Shown here in pieces: positions 1 to 7,321 of a DNA stretch of 64,000 bases. Position 1 is the first letter of the stretch, and the number at the start of each line of letters is the position of its first letter. The DNA lies in NCBI RefSeq assembly GCF_041435015.1, contig NZ_CP107989.1:2046001-2110000 (forward strand), in the 5' to 3' direction. The notes beneath the pieces were generated by a model, which saw nothing but the letters and a program-made list of their open reading frames with translations, was not told where the DNA came from and did no database searches. The translations under genes and the position numbers were made by a program. This DNA is from Streptomyces canus. GTDB taxonomy: Bacteria; Actinomycetota; Actinomycetes; Streptomycetales; Streptomycetaceae.

Positions 1-105
1 CACGCGGTGACCGCGTGCGACCGCCGACTGCGCGATCGCGGCCCCGATGCCGGAGGCTGCGCCGGTGACGAGAAGGACCCGGCTGTTTTCAGACACTTCG
101 CTCAT
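1..105 (-). CDS. Short-chain dehydrogenase/reductase, N-terminal fragment (runs off window)
   Basis: Only the first 35 codons lie in the window. The protein starts MSEVSENSRVLLVTG and continues GAASGIGAAIA, which is the TGxxxGIG cofactor-binding turn of classical SDR oxidoreductases, placed at the usual distance from the start. The ATG is read from 105 to 103 on the minus strand. It lies downstream of the lactonase gene on the same strand, so the two probably share a transcript and a catabolic role. The substrate cannot be told from this fragment. Confidence 0.8.
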   Translation of the reverse strand, partial: MSEVSENSRVLLVTGAASGIGAAIAQSAVARGHRV

Positions 106-181
106 GACCAACAGAGTCTCCTGGTCGTATGTCCAAGTCAACTGTCCGACACGAGATTGTCCTCGGTTGTTACTCGGGGAT

Positions 182-1153
182 TCACAGCCGGAGCATCTCG
201 ATGCGGCCACCGTTCAGCTCTGCGGCACGGACGGGATCGTCGGTCGGCACGGTCGCGGCGAACAGGGTGCGCCCGTCTTGACCTGCGACCAGGCAGCTCA
301 GGGTGTTCTGGCTCGTCGTGACCCGGTCGAGGACGCGGCCGCCCTCGGCCACGTGCACGCATTCGCCGCGCAGTGCGTTCGCGATCCACATCGTCTCGCC
401 GTCGCTGTGCCAGGCGATGCCGTCGGGGGCGATCGGTGAGGCGGAGCGCTTGGCGATGGCCGGGTGGTCCAAGAGTGCCGAGATCCTGCGGGTGATCCGG
501 CCGAGAAGCCCCGGATGGTTCACCGCATGCCACAGGAACGGTGAGATCAGCGGGGCCCAGGGGCGCGGCTCCCCGAGTGTGCCGTCGGGGAGCACGGGGA
601 AGGCGGTGAGCCGCATGGCCAGGGTTTCGGCCGCCACCATGGTGGTGCCGTCGGCCGTCAGGACGCATCCGTTGGGGAAGAGCACCGGCTCGGTCACCCC
701 GAGCAGGGTCCCGTCCGCAGCCAGGCACGCGATCGGCGCCTTCGTCGGGCCGGGCGGCGCGTAGAGCATGGCGTTCGCGTGCTCGCGGGCGAACGCGTGG
801 TAGTCAAAGCCGAAGTTGCCCACGTATGCACGCCCGTGCGGGTCGACGAGCATGTCGTTGACCGGGCCGCCGACAAGGTGCCGCAGATCCGCGTGCTCGA
901 CGAGCTCGCCGTCCGCTTCCAGTCGGTACACGACGCCTCCGTCCATGGAGGCGACGAGCATGCGCCCGTCCGGAAGCCAGCCGAGTCCGCCGGCCCGGCC
1001 GGGAACCTTGAGGACCGTCTCGGCCTCTCCCGTGCCGTCCCAGCGGTGCACCGTGCCGTGTGCCAGGTCGGAGAACCACAGGGCTCCCTGATGCCAGCGC
1101 AGTGACTCGGGAACGCCGAAGCCGCTCAACGCGAGTGATGTCGTCCGTTTCAT
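182..1153 (-). CDS. SMP-30/gluconolactonase/LRE family protein
   Basis: A 323-residue protein of the six-bladed beta-propeller SMP-30 family, which typically hydrolyses sugar or other lactones with a divalent metal. Visible family features are the N-terminal PESLRWHQGALWFSDL stretch, GGLGWLPDGRMLV, GGPVNDMLVDPHGRAYVGN and PDGIAWHSDGETMWIAN, where the Glu, Asn and Asp residues normally bind the metal. The ATG at 1153 is preceded by AAGGAG, which favours it over upstream in-frame starts. It is transcribed divergently from the aldehyde dehydrogenase, with an inverted repeat between them, and lies just upstream of the SDR. A lactone-forming catabolic route is likely; the substrate is unknown. Confidence 0.85.
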   Translation of the reverse strand: MKRTTSLALSGFGVPESLRWHQGALWFSDLAHGTVHRWDGTGEAETVLKVPGRAGGLGWLPDGRMLVASMDGGVVYRLEADGELVEHADLRHLVGGPVNDMLVDPHGRAYVGNFGFDYHAFAREHANAMLYAPPGPTKAPIACLAADGTLLGVTEPVLFPNGCVLTADGTTMVAAETLAMRLTAFPVLPDGTLGEPRPWAPLISPFLWHAVNHPGLLGRITRRISALLDHPAIAKRSASPIAPDGIAWHSDGETMWIANALRGECVHVAEGGRVLDRVTTSQNTLSCLVAGQDGRTLFAATVPTDDPVRAAELNGGRIEMLRL

Positions 1154-1218
1154 TCCAGCCGCTCCTTGGTGACGGGCCTTGGGCGTGGTGTCTCTGCCGC
1201 ACAACAAGTTGGTCATCT

Positions 1219-1240
1219 GTACAAGACACTTGACTTGTAC
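1219..1240. promoter_or_regulatory. Inverted repeat in divergent promoter region
   Basis: GTACAAG and CTTGTAC are perfect 7-bp arms separated by 8 bp, lying between the divergent lactonase and aldehyde dehydrogenase genes. The position suits an operator controlling both directions. The sequence does not match the palindrome in front of the nearby TetR gene, so the cognate regulator is unknown. Confidence 0.45.
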
Positions 1241-1296
1241 GGGTGACCGTCTCATTCTGGGCAAACCGAAGTCAACGTTCCGGCAGGAGTTTTTCC

Positions 1297-2838
1297 GTGG
1301 CTCAGACTCGATCGCTCACGCCCGACGGCGCCCGGGCGGACGCACACATCGCAGTGGACAACCCGGCCACCGGAGCAGTGGTCGGCCATGCCGCAGACGC
1401 GTCGGCGCAGGAGGTGGCGCAAGCGGTCGCACGAGCCCGACAGGCACAGCCGGGCTGGGCTGAACTGAGCGCCCGAAGCCGTGCGGAATTCTTCACGCGT
1501 GGTCGCCAGTGGCTGCTGACTCACCGGCAGGAGATCATCGACTCCATCGTCGCGGAGAACGGCAAGACCGAAGAGGACGCGATCGTCGAGATCGTCTACT
1601 GCGTCAGCGCCTTCGCCTACTGGGCCAAGCGAGCACGGCACCACCTCGCCGACACGAAGATCCGCTCGCTCTCGCCGTTCGTACTCGGCCGCAGCATGTA
1701 CACCCGGCGGGTCCCCCTCGGTGTCGTCGGAGTCATCGGCCCCTGGAACAACCCGTTGATCAACTCCTTCGGTGACGCCATCCCCGCCCTGGCCGCCGGC
1801 AACGCCGTCGTCCTCAAACCCTCGGAGTACACACCGCTGACCGCGCTGCTCATGGAGAAGATGACCCGTGAGTGCGGCTGGCCCAAGGACGTCTTCCAGG
1901 TCGTGACCGGCGCCGGCGCCACCGGCCAGGCCCTGGTCGACACCGCCGACTTCGTGATGTTCACCGGATCCACGAAGACCGGCCGGGCCGTCGCCGCGCG
2001 GGCGGGCGAGCGGCTCGTCCCGTGCTCACTCGAACTCGGCGGCAAGGACGCTCTGATCGTGCTGGCCGATGCCTCGCTGGAGCGGGCGGTGAACGTCACC
2101 CTGCACGGTGCTCTGTGCAACGGGGGGCAGATGTGCACCTCGGTGGAGCGCGTCTACGTCGAGGAGCCGGTGTACGACGCGTTCGTCGCCAGGCTGCGCC
2201 AGCGGTTCGAGGAGGTCACCTCCGGCAGGCCGGCAGGGCTGGGCAGCACCGATGTGGGCGCCATGACCTTCCCGCCTCAGATGTCGATCGTCGAGGACCA
2301 CGTCAAGGACGCCGTGAGCCGAGGAGCGCGCGTCCTCGTGGGGGGCCACGCCGCCCCCGGCCCGGGCCGGTTCTTCGAACCAACGCTGCTCGTCGACGTC
2401 GACCACACCATGAAATGCATGCGTGAGGAGACCTTCGGACCCACGCTGCCCGTGATGAAGGTCGCAAGTGCCGAGGAGGCCGTCCGGCTCGTCAACGACA
2501 GCACCTACGGCCTGCAGGCCTCCATCATCAGCTCGAACATGAAGCGTGCCCGACACCTCGCGGAGCGTCTCGAGGCAGGCTGCGTCACCATCAACGACGC
2601 CCAGACCAACTACATGGCCTTCGGCCTGCCCATGGGCGGCTGGAAGGAGTCGGGCCTCGGCGTACGGCACGGCGCCGAAGGAATCCGCAAGTACACCAGG
2701 CTCCAGGCCGTCAGCGTGAACCGCTTCCCGACCCGCCGCGACCTTCACATGATCCCGTTCGACCCCTCGGCCTACCGGTCCATCCTGCGCCTGGTGGACC
2801 TCATGTACGGCAACCGCCTGCGCCGCCGGAGCAAGTAA
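1297..2838 (+). CDS. NAD(P)-dependent aldehyde dehydrogenase
   Basis: A 513-residue ALDH superfamily enzyme that oxidises an aldehyde to its acid. The PWNNP loop, the VVLKPSEYTPLTA cofactor segment, FTGSTKTGR, the catalytic Glu in LELGGKDA and the nucleophilic Cys in CNGGQMCTSVERVY are all present, followed by EETFGPTLPVM and GGWKESGLGVRHG. The GTG at 1297 is preceded by GCAGGAG at normal spacing; in-frame codons further upstream run through the inverted repeat region and are unlikely to be translated. The C-terminus ends in a basic tail (RLRRRSK). It lies 40 bp upstream of the class II aldolase and is probably co-transcribed. The exact aldehyde is unknown. Confidence 0.9.
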   Translation: MAQTRSLTPDGARADAHIAVDNPATGAVVGHAADASAQEVAQAVARARQAQPGWAELSARSRAEFFTRGRQWLLTHRQEIIDSIVAENGKTEEDAIVEIVYCVSAFAYWAKRARHHLADTKIRSLSPFVLGRSMYTRRVPLGVVGVIGPWNNPLINSFGDAIPALAAGNAVVLKPSEYTPLTALLMEKMTRECGWPKDVFQVVTGAGATGQALVDTADFVMFTGSTKTGRAVAARAGERLVPCSLELGGKDALIVLADASLERAVNVTLHGALCNGGQMCTSVERVYVEEPVYDAFVARLRQRFEEVTSGRPAGLGSTDVGAMTFPPQMSIVEDHVKDAVSRGARVLVGGHAAPGPGRFFEPTLLVDVDHTMKCMREETFGPTLPVMKVASAEEAVRLVNDSTYGLQASIISSNMKRARHLAERLEAGCVTINDAQTNYMAFGLPMGGWKESGLGVRHGAEGIRKYTRLQAVSVNRFPTRRDLHMIPFDPSAYRSILRLVDLMYGNRLRRRSK

Positions 2839-2878
2839 CCGCGCCACCGCCCACCAGATCACGAAAGGCCAGATCCCG

Positions 2879-3685
2879 ATGACCACGACACCCGCCGCCC
2901 CGCACATGTCCGTCGGCGCCATGCCCGAGGGCGTCACCCTGCCGCTGCCCCAGCAGAACCTGAGCACCGAGGAGGAGCGTCAGGTCCGCAAGCAGGAACT
3001 CGCGGCCGCCTTCCGCCTGTTCGCTCGCTTCGGCTTCTCCGAGGGCGTGGCCGGACACATCACGGCCCGCGATCCGGAGAACCCCTCGGCCTTCTGGGTC
3101 AACCCCTTCGGGATGTCGTTCAGCCAGATCCGCGTCTCCGACCTGATCCTCGTCGACCATGACGGCAAGCTCCTGGAGGGCAAGCGCCCGGTCAACAACG
3201 CTGCGTTCTGTATCCACTCCGAGGTGCACCGGGCCAGGCCGGATGCGGTCGCGGCCGCACACACCCACTCCCTGCACGGCAAGGCCTTCTCCAGCCTCGG
3301 CGTCCCGCTCGAGCCGATCACCCAGGACGCCTGTGCCTTCTTCGAGGACCACGGCATCTACTCCGACTACCGCGGAGTGGTGAACGACACCGAGGAAGGC
3401 CGACGGATCGGTGTGGCGCTGGGCAAGGGAAAGGCCGTCGTTCTGCAGAACCACGGGCTGCTCACGGTCGGGGCCTCCGTCGCCGAGGCGGCCTGGTACT
3501 TCATCACCATGGAACGCTCCTGCCAGGCGCAGCTGCTGGCCATGGCCGCGGGTGAACCGAAGCTCATCGATGCGGAAACGGCGCGGATGGTGAGGGACCA
3601 GATCTCCGGCCCCCTCCCGGGCTGGTTCCAGTTCCGCCCCCTGTGGGACCAGATCACCGCGGAACAGCCCGACCTGTTCGACTGA
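2879..3685 (+). CDS. Class II aldolase/adducin family protein
   Basis: A 268-residue member of the AraD/FucA-type class II aldolase-adducin family, metal-dependent enzymes that cleave or rearrange sugar phosphates or related hydroxy acids. The metal-binding histidine pair in AAAHTHSLHGKAF and the third His in VVLQNHGLLTVGA are recognisable, along with EGVAGHITARDP near the N-terminus. The start is preceded by GAAAGG. It follows the aldehyde dehydrogenase with a short gap, so an aldolase could supply that enzyme with an aldehyde; this pairing is inferred. A strong hairpin terminator follows the gene. Confidence 0.85.
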   Translation: MTTTPAAPHMSVGAMPEGVTLPLPQQNLSTEEERQVRKQELAAAFRLFARFGFSEGVAGHITARDPENPSAFWVNPFGMSFSQIRVSDLILVDHDGKLLEGKRPVNNAAFCIHSEVHRARPDAVAAAHTHSLHGKAFSSLGVPLEPITQDACAFFEDHGIYSDYRGVVNDTEEGRRIGVALGKGKAVVLQNHGLLTVGASVAEAAWYFITMERSCQAQLLAMAAGEPKLIDAETARMVRDQISGPLPGWFQFRPLWDQITAEQPDLFD

Positions 3686-3710
3686 CATGACGCGCTGATC
3701 CCGGGAAGCC

Positions 3711-3756
3711 AAGTCGGGTGGGTGCGACGGCCACGGCCGCCGCACCCACCCGACTT
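3711..3756. terminator. Rho-independent-type hairpin between convergent genes
   Basis: A 16-bp perfect outer stem (AAGTCGGGTGGGTGCG and its complement), one mismatch, and a further 5-bp stem around an AC loop. It lies between the aldolase gene (plus strand) and the TetR gene (minus strand), so it can serve both directions. Confidence 0.85.
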
Positions 3757-3825
3757 CTTGGTGCGGCCGCCATCCGATGAGGAGGCGGCCAGCGTCGATG
3801 AGCGTGCGCTCACCGGCGACTCACC

Positions 3826-4425
3826 TCACGCCTCCTTGGCGGCGAGGCTCACGAGGTGCTCGCCGGTCAGGCGGAGCACCTCACGGGTGTTCTCGCTGTT
3901 ACGGTCTGCCAGCCAGCACAGCGTGACACCGTCCAGCACCGCGTTGAGGTAGCGGGCCAGAACGGGAAGGGGCACCGTCCACTTGATGCCCGCGCTCTCG
4001 GCAGCTTCAGCCAGGAGCTGCTCATGGACTTCCAGGTAATGCTCGTACTGCCGGCGGGCCAGATCCTCAAAGCCCTCCTGGCGCAACGCGTAATGGGCGA
4101 GTTCGTACCCCACCTGATGCTCTCCCGGGCTGAGCTCAACTCCCTCCCAGAAGGCGTAGAGGCTCCTGGCGATGCGTGCGCCGAGGTCGCCCTCTCCCTC
4201 GAACACGTTCCGGGCCTTGGCCACGCCGCTGTCCGTGATACGGGTGATGACTTCCTGGAGGAGTTCCTCACGTGAGTTGAAGCAGTAGTGGAAAACGCCC
4301 AGCGGCATCTTCGCCTCGTTGACGACAGCGCGTGTCGTGGTCTTGACGACTCCGTCGCGGACCATGACGCGGAACGCCGCGGCGATGAGTTCTTCCCGTC
4401 GATCCTTCGCTGCCATGCGAGACAT
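3826..4425 (-). CDS. TetR/AcrR family transcriptional regulator
   Basis: A 199-residue TetR-type repressor. The N-terminal helix-turn-helix is visible in RREELIAAAFRVMVRDGV, TTTRAVVNEAKMPLG and VFHYCFNSREELLQEV (roughly residues 8-55); the rest is a variable ligand-binding domain. The ATG at 4425 is preceded by GGTGGA. An alternative ATG at 4416 would drop three residues. An upstream in-frame extension to 4494 would translate through the palindrome at 4446-4462, so it is disfavoured. It converges on the aldolase/ALDH operon and may control it, but no shared operator sequence was seen. Confidence 0.88.
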   Translation of the reverse strand: MSRMAAKDRREELIAAAFRVMVRDGVVKTTTRAVVNEAKMPLGVFHYCFNSREELLQEVITRITDSGVAKARNVFEGEGDLGARIARSLYAFWEGVELSPGEHQVGYELAHYALRQEGFEDLARRQYEHYLEVHEQLLAEAAESAGIKWTVPLPVLARYLNAVLDGVTLCWLADRNSENTREVLRLTGEHLVSLAAKEA

Positions 4426-4445
4426 TCGGTCCACCGTTTCATCAA

Positions 4446-4462
4446 GAGTGAAATGCTCACTC
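4446..4462. promoter_or_regulatory. Candidate TetR operator palindrome
   Basis: GAGTGA-AATGC-TCACTC is a 17-bp perfect inverted repeat lying 21 bp upstream of the TetR start codon, the usual place for an autoregulatory operator. It also overlaps the end region of the decayed gene to its right. Confidence 0.5.
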
Positions 4463-4466
4463 CATG

Positions 4467-4724
4467 CTAACCGGCGTCTTGGACGATCGACCAACTGTGA
4501 TTTCGGTCGTCGGAGTCGATGGCGTACATCTCGTCCGTGGGCTTCAGGCAGTAGCCGGTGTGGGCCTGGTCATCGATGTCGATGCCCTCGTCCACGAGCC
4601 CACGAAGTACTCGTCCTTGCTGATGCCGATGCGGTGGCCATCAGCTCCGTGGAGTAGCAGTCCTTGCCGGAGATGTCCGGGTAGCCGTCGGGCCGGGGCC
4701 CTGGAGTGGGCCCGGCGGTGGGCG
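4467..4724 (-). pseudogene. Decayed hypothetical gene with two frameshifts
   Basis: Reading the minus strand, three frames join into one sensible protein end: DGYPDISGKDCYSTE, then DGHRIGISKDEYFV, then GLVDEGIDIDDQAHTGYC followed by LKPTDEMYAIDSDD, stopping at TAG (4467-4469). The frame changes fall near 4655 and 4610. The continuity of acidic, hydrophilic sequence over all three frames argues for a former gene broken by two small indels. No start codon was found and the family is not recognised. It sits downstream of the integrase/HTH/zinc-ribbon genes on the same strand, so it was probably the last gene of that unit. Confidence 0.5.
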
Positions 4725-5178
4725 TCAGGGATGGTGGTGCTGGTCGAGGGCGCGGCGGGCGAGGTCGTAGGCCATGCCGAGGGCGGCAAGTGCTACGCAG
4801 GGCCATACGTAGGTGGGCTCGACGTCGCCCGTGACGAAGGAGATGAGGAGTCCCGTGCCGCCGCCGGTGGTGGCGATGCCGGGCAGGGATGTCGTACCGG
4901 GCCCGCCGACCATCAGCTGGACCGGCCGTGGCCGCGCCTCCTCCAGGCCCAGAGCCCACTCGGCGTTCTCCTGGGCCCGGATAGCCATGAGGCACGGCTT
5001 GCACAGCCCATCCGTGTTGAGGTGTGCCTCGTGGGCGGCACCGCGGGCACACCCCGAGCTCGGGGTACTTCCTCACCCAGGGCCGGCACCCGTCGCACAC
5101 TCGGTACCAGTGCACCACCAGCCACCCCAGGCACACCGGGCAGCTCCGCGCCAGCCCCTCCCCACGCCCCACCGCCAC
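4725..5178 (-). pseudogene. Frameshifted zinc-ribbon/membrane protein gene
   Basis: The upstream frame (GTG at 5178) encodes a cysteine-rich start, SCPVCLGWLVVHWYRVCDGC and then GVCPRC, typical of paired CxxC zinc ribbons. Near 5035 the sensible reading jumps to another frame, EAHLNTDGLCKPCLMAIR, which adds a further CxxC and continues through a hydrophobic segment (TYVWPCVALAALGMAYDLA) to a stop at 4725. One lost base near 5035 would explain it. The start lies just downstream of the HTH gene, so it formed part of the integrase unit. A separate short ORF beginning at 4988 is an alternative, as is a sequencing error. Confidence 0.6.
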
Positions 5179-5189
5179 CGTCCAGCCCC

Positions 5190-5537
5190 TCAGCTCGGCG
5201 GGAGCGAGCGTGGACCGGCACCACGACGGCCGCGAGGCACCGGCCGCACCGGGCCCGCCGACGGCTGTTCCTCGGCGCCGACGGCCCGTTGGCCGACCTC
5301 CGGCGCGGCCTGGCCCGCCGCGAGCGGCTCAGCCTGGAGCAGGTCGGCGACCGTGCAGTTCAGTGCGGCGCACATCTTGTCCAGGTCATAGAGGCGCACC
5401 GTGACCGGCGTACCGCTCCATAGTGCGGCCACCTTGCTCAGCGACGGGTTGAACCCGACCTGCTGAAAAGCGGCGAGCACCTCGGTCGGCCGCCACAGGT
5501 CCCGCTGGGCGGCCACCATCCGCAGATTCCATTTCAC
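5190..5537 (-). CDS. XRE-type helix-turn-helix protein
   Basis: A 115-residue protein whose first 70 residues form a Cro/C1-like DNA-binding domain: RPTEVLAAFQQVGFNPSLSK followed by RLYDLDKMCAALNCTVADLL, the latter typical of small XRE regulators. The C-terminal 45 residues are Pro/Arg-rich and probably disordered. The GTG start at 5537 overlaps the integrase stop (GTGA), so the two genes are translationally coupled. This coupling suggests it controls or helps the integrase. Confidence 0.75.
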   Translation of the reverse strand: MKWNLRMVAAQRDLWRPTEVLAAFQQVGFNPSLSKVAALWSGTPVTVRLYDLDKMCAALNCTVADLLQAEPLAAGQAAPEVGQRAVGAEEQPSAGPVRPVPRGRRGAGPRSLPPS

Positions 5538-6724
5538 CGAAGGTTCCCCTTGTCCATCACCAGTCGCCGGGCCGCCCGGGAGCTGGCTGTCAGATTCGCG
5601 AGCTCCGGGTCAGCGTGTGCAGTCGCCATGTACCGAAGAGTCGTAGTTGCCCAGTCGCGTCCGAGGACCTTCTGGACCTCCCAAAGTGTCATCCCGCGCT
5701 CGTAGTTGTGGGTCGCGCAGGCATGCCGCAGCAGATGCGGAACCAGGTCAGTGACCGGTCCCGTCAGGTACTGCGCGGCCGCGGTGTGCAACGCCTTCCG
5801 GAATGTCGAAGGCACGATCGCCGGTGCGATCGGCACGTTCAATTCCGCGATCGCCTTCGACTTGCGCTCCGAAGGCCACAGCGGCGCCCGCGGATGCTCA
5901 GCGTCGTCGCCGAACTCGCCCCGGATCTCTTCGATATACCACCACAGCAGGGCACGGCCCTCCTGAAACAGGTACGCCTCCCTCGGACGAGGACCGGAGC
6001 CCCGGGCGCCCTTACCCAGGACAACGAACCGGCCCCACTGGCCGTGCTCCCAGTGGATGTCGCCCAGGCATACCCCGCACAGCTCCGACGCCCGGACACC
6101 CGAGAGGTAGGCGACCTTCGTCATCACGTAGTCGCGGCAGGCGACCGCGTACTTCCGCGCGTTCGGCAGGTCCTCGCGCCACCGGCCGAAAGAGTCCTTC
6201 ACCGCAGTCTGGGAGGGCGGGATGCGCAGCCCGAAGTCCCCTCGGTGACGCGGGCGGTTGAACGGGTCGATCGGCGACTCGACGGAAGCGCCGAAGCGGC
6301 GCATGATCTCGCCGGCATAGCGCTGCTCCAGGAACGCGAAGTACGCGTCGAGCTTGTTGATCTTGCCACGCAGGGTCGACTGGGCCCGCTTGCCCGGTCC
6401 GGCGAAGTACCGGTCGACCTCGCGGGAGGTCAGCTGCCATGGAACAGTGCCGTAGAACTCGCAGACCTCGATCACCGGCTTGATCAGCCCGTCCAGCGTC
6501 GTGGGCGCCAGACCGGCCGCGTCGCGCGCCCACTGGTATTCGGACAGCGTGTCGAGGAAGAAGCTCTCCTCGTCGTGCACCGAGATCCGTGCCTGGCGCC
6601 GCCGTTGGAGCGTGACCACGTCCGCGAGCCCGGTCTCCACCGATACGTCGGCCGGGTCCATCACGGCCGCCGGATCCGGAGTTGGGCGCACGAGGGTCAG
6701 CACGCGACTTTCAGAATCTGACAC
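5534..6724 (-). CDS. Tyrosine-type site-specific recombinase/integrase
   Basis: A 396-residue tyrosine recombinase. The N-terminal SAM-like core-binding region covers about residues 50-150. The catalytic domain shows the first Arg in SGVRASELCGV, the HxxR box in HLLRHACATHNYERG, and the Tyr nucleophile in TTTLRYMATAHADPE near the C-terminus. The GTG at 6724 has no clear ribosome-binding site; a GTG at 6748 is possible but overlaps an inverted repeat. The gene overlaps the downstream HTH by 4 bp. No tRNA or attachment-site repeat was seen nearby, so it may be a resident recombinase of a decayed element. Confidence 0.88.
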   Translation of the reverse strand: MSDSESRVLTLVRPTPDPAAVMDPADVSVETGLADVVTLQRRRQARISVHDEESFFLDTLSEYQWARDAAGLAPTTLDGLIKPVIEVCEFYGTVPWQLTSREVDRYFAGPGKRAQSTLRGKINKLDAYFAFLEQRYAGEIMRRFGASVESPIDPFNRPRHRGDFGLRIPPSQTAVKDSFGRWREDLPNARKYAVACRDYVMTKVAYLSGVRASELCGVCLGDIHWEHGQWGRFVVLGKGARGSGPRPREAYLFQEGRALLWWYIEEIRGEFGDDAEHPRAPLWPSERKSKAIAELNVPIAPAIVPSTFRKALHTAAAQYLTGPVTDLVPHLLRHACATHNYERGMTLWEVQKVLGRDWATTTLRYMATAHADPELANLTASSRAARRLVMDKGNLR

Positions 6725-6746
6725 GAGAACGCATATTACTGCGATC

Positions 6747-6765
6747 ACTCGCAGATTTTGCGAGT
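6747..6765. promoter_or_regulatory. Inverted repeat upstream of integrase
   Basis: ACTCGCA-GATTT-TGCGAGT has perfect 7-bp arms. It is flanked on both sides by TTACTGC direct repeats (starting near 6737 and 6765). It lies immediately upstream of the integrase start in an unusually AT-rich stretch, as expected for a promoter/operator. Confidence 0.45.
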
Positions 6766-6953
6766 TACTGCAGAGATCTCACATGAGCGATCCAGGGCGT
6801 ACAGCACCGTCATTGACCTGTTGAGATGCGCGTTCCCAGGTTGTGAGCGCTCCAACGGAACCCGCGCGTACTCCACTAGTGAGGGCGGTCGGGTCGGGAG
6901 GGATCGCGTGAAACGATCTCCGCGGCCAGGCCGCCGCAATTAGGCTCGTCCGC

Positions 6954-7304
6954 ATGGACATTCTGGGAACCACGCTGCGTGTCTGTGTCGATGACCTGGA
7001 GGCCGCGGTCGTCTTCTACGAACGGCTGGCGGGCGCCAAGGCTCTCCGTTTCGAGCGCGGCGGCGTCCAGGTGGCCGCGGTGGGCTGCTTCCTGCTGATG
7101 AGCGGCCCCGAGGCCGAGCTGGAGGTGCTGCGCAAGGTCGCGGCGACCATCGCGGTGAAGGACGTCGACGAGGCCCACCGGCTGCTCAGCGAGCTGGGCG
7201 CCCGCGTCATCGCCGGCCCCGTGCCGACGCCGGTGGGCCGCAATCTGATCGCGATGCATCCGGACGGCGTGGTGTACGAGTACGTGGACCGCAACGTCGG
7301 CTAG
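6954..7304 (+). CDS. VOC family (glyoxalase/bleomycin-resistance fold) protein
   Basis: A 116-residue single-domain vicinal-oxygen-chelate protein. It shows the paired beta-alpha-beta-beta-beta layout: LRVCVDDLEAAVVFYERLAG at the start and IAVKDVDEAHRLLSELGARV in the second half, ending in GRNLIAMHPDGVVYEYVDR with the late Glu that often binds metal. The function is not predictable beyond small-molecule binding or an unknown lyase/dioxygenase reaction. It is convergent with the DUF5107 gene, with an imperfect hairpin in the short gap. Confidence 0.8.
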   Translation: MDILGTTLRVCVDDLEAAVVFYERLAGAKALRFERGGVQVAAVGCFLLMSGPEAELEVLRKVAATIAVKDVDEAHRLLSELGARVIAGPVPTPVGRNLIAMHPDGVVYEYVDRNVG

Positions 7305-7321
7305 AGGGACGGCCGGCCTCC

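Noticed and set aside
5534..6800. Integrative element with tRNA attachment site
   Set aside because: No tRNA gene and no long direct repeats flanking the integrase unit were found, so element borders cannot be defined.
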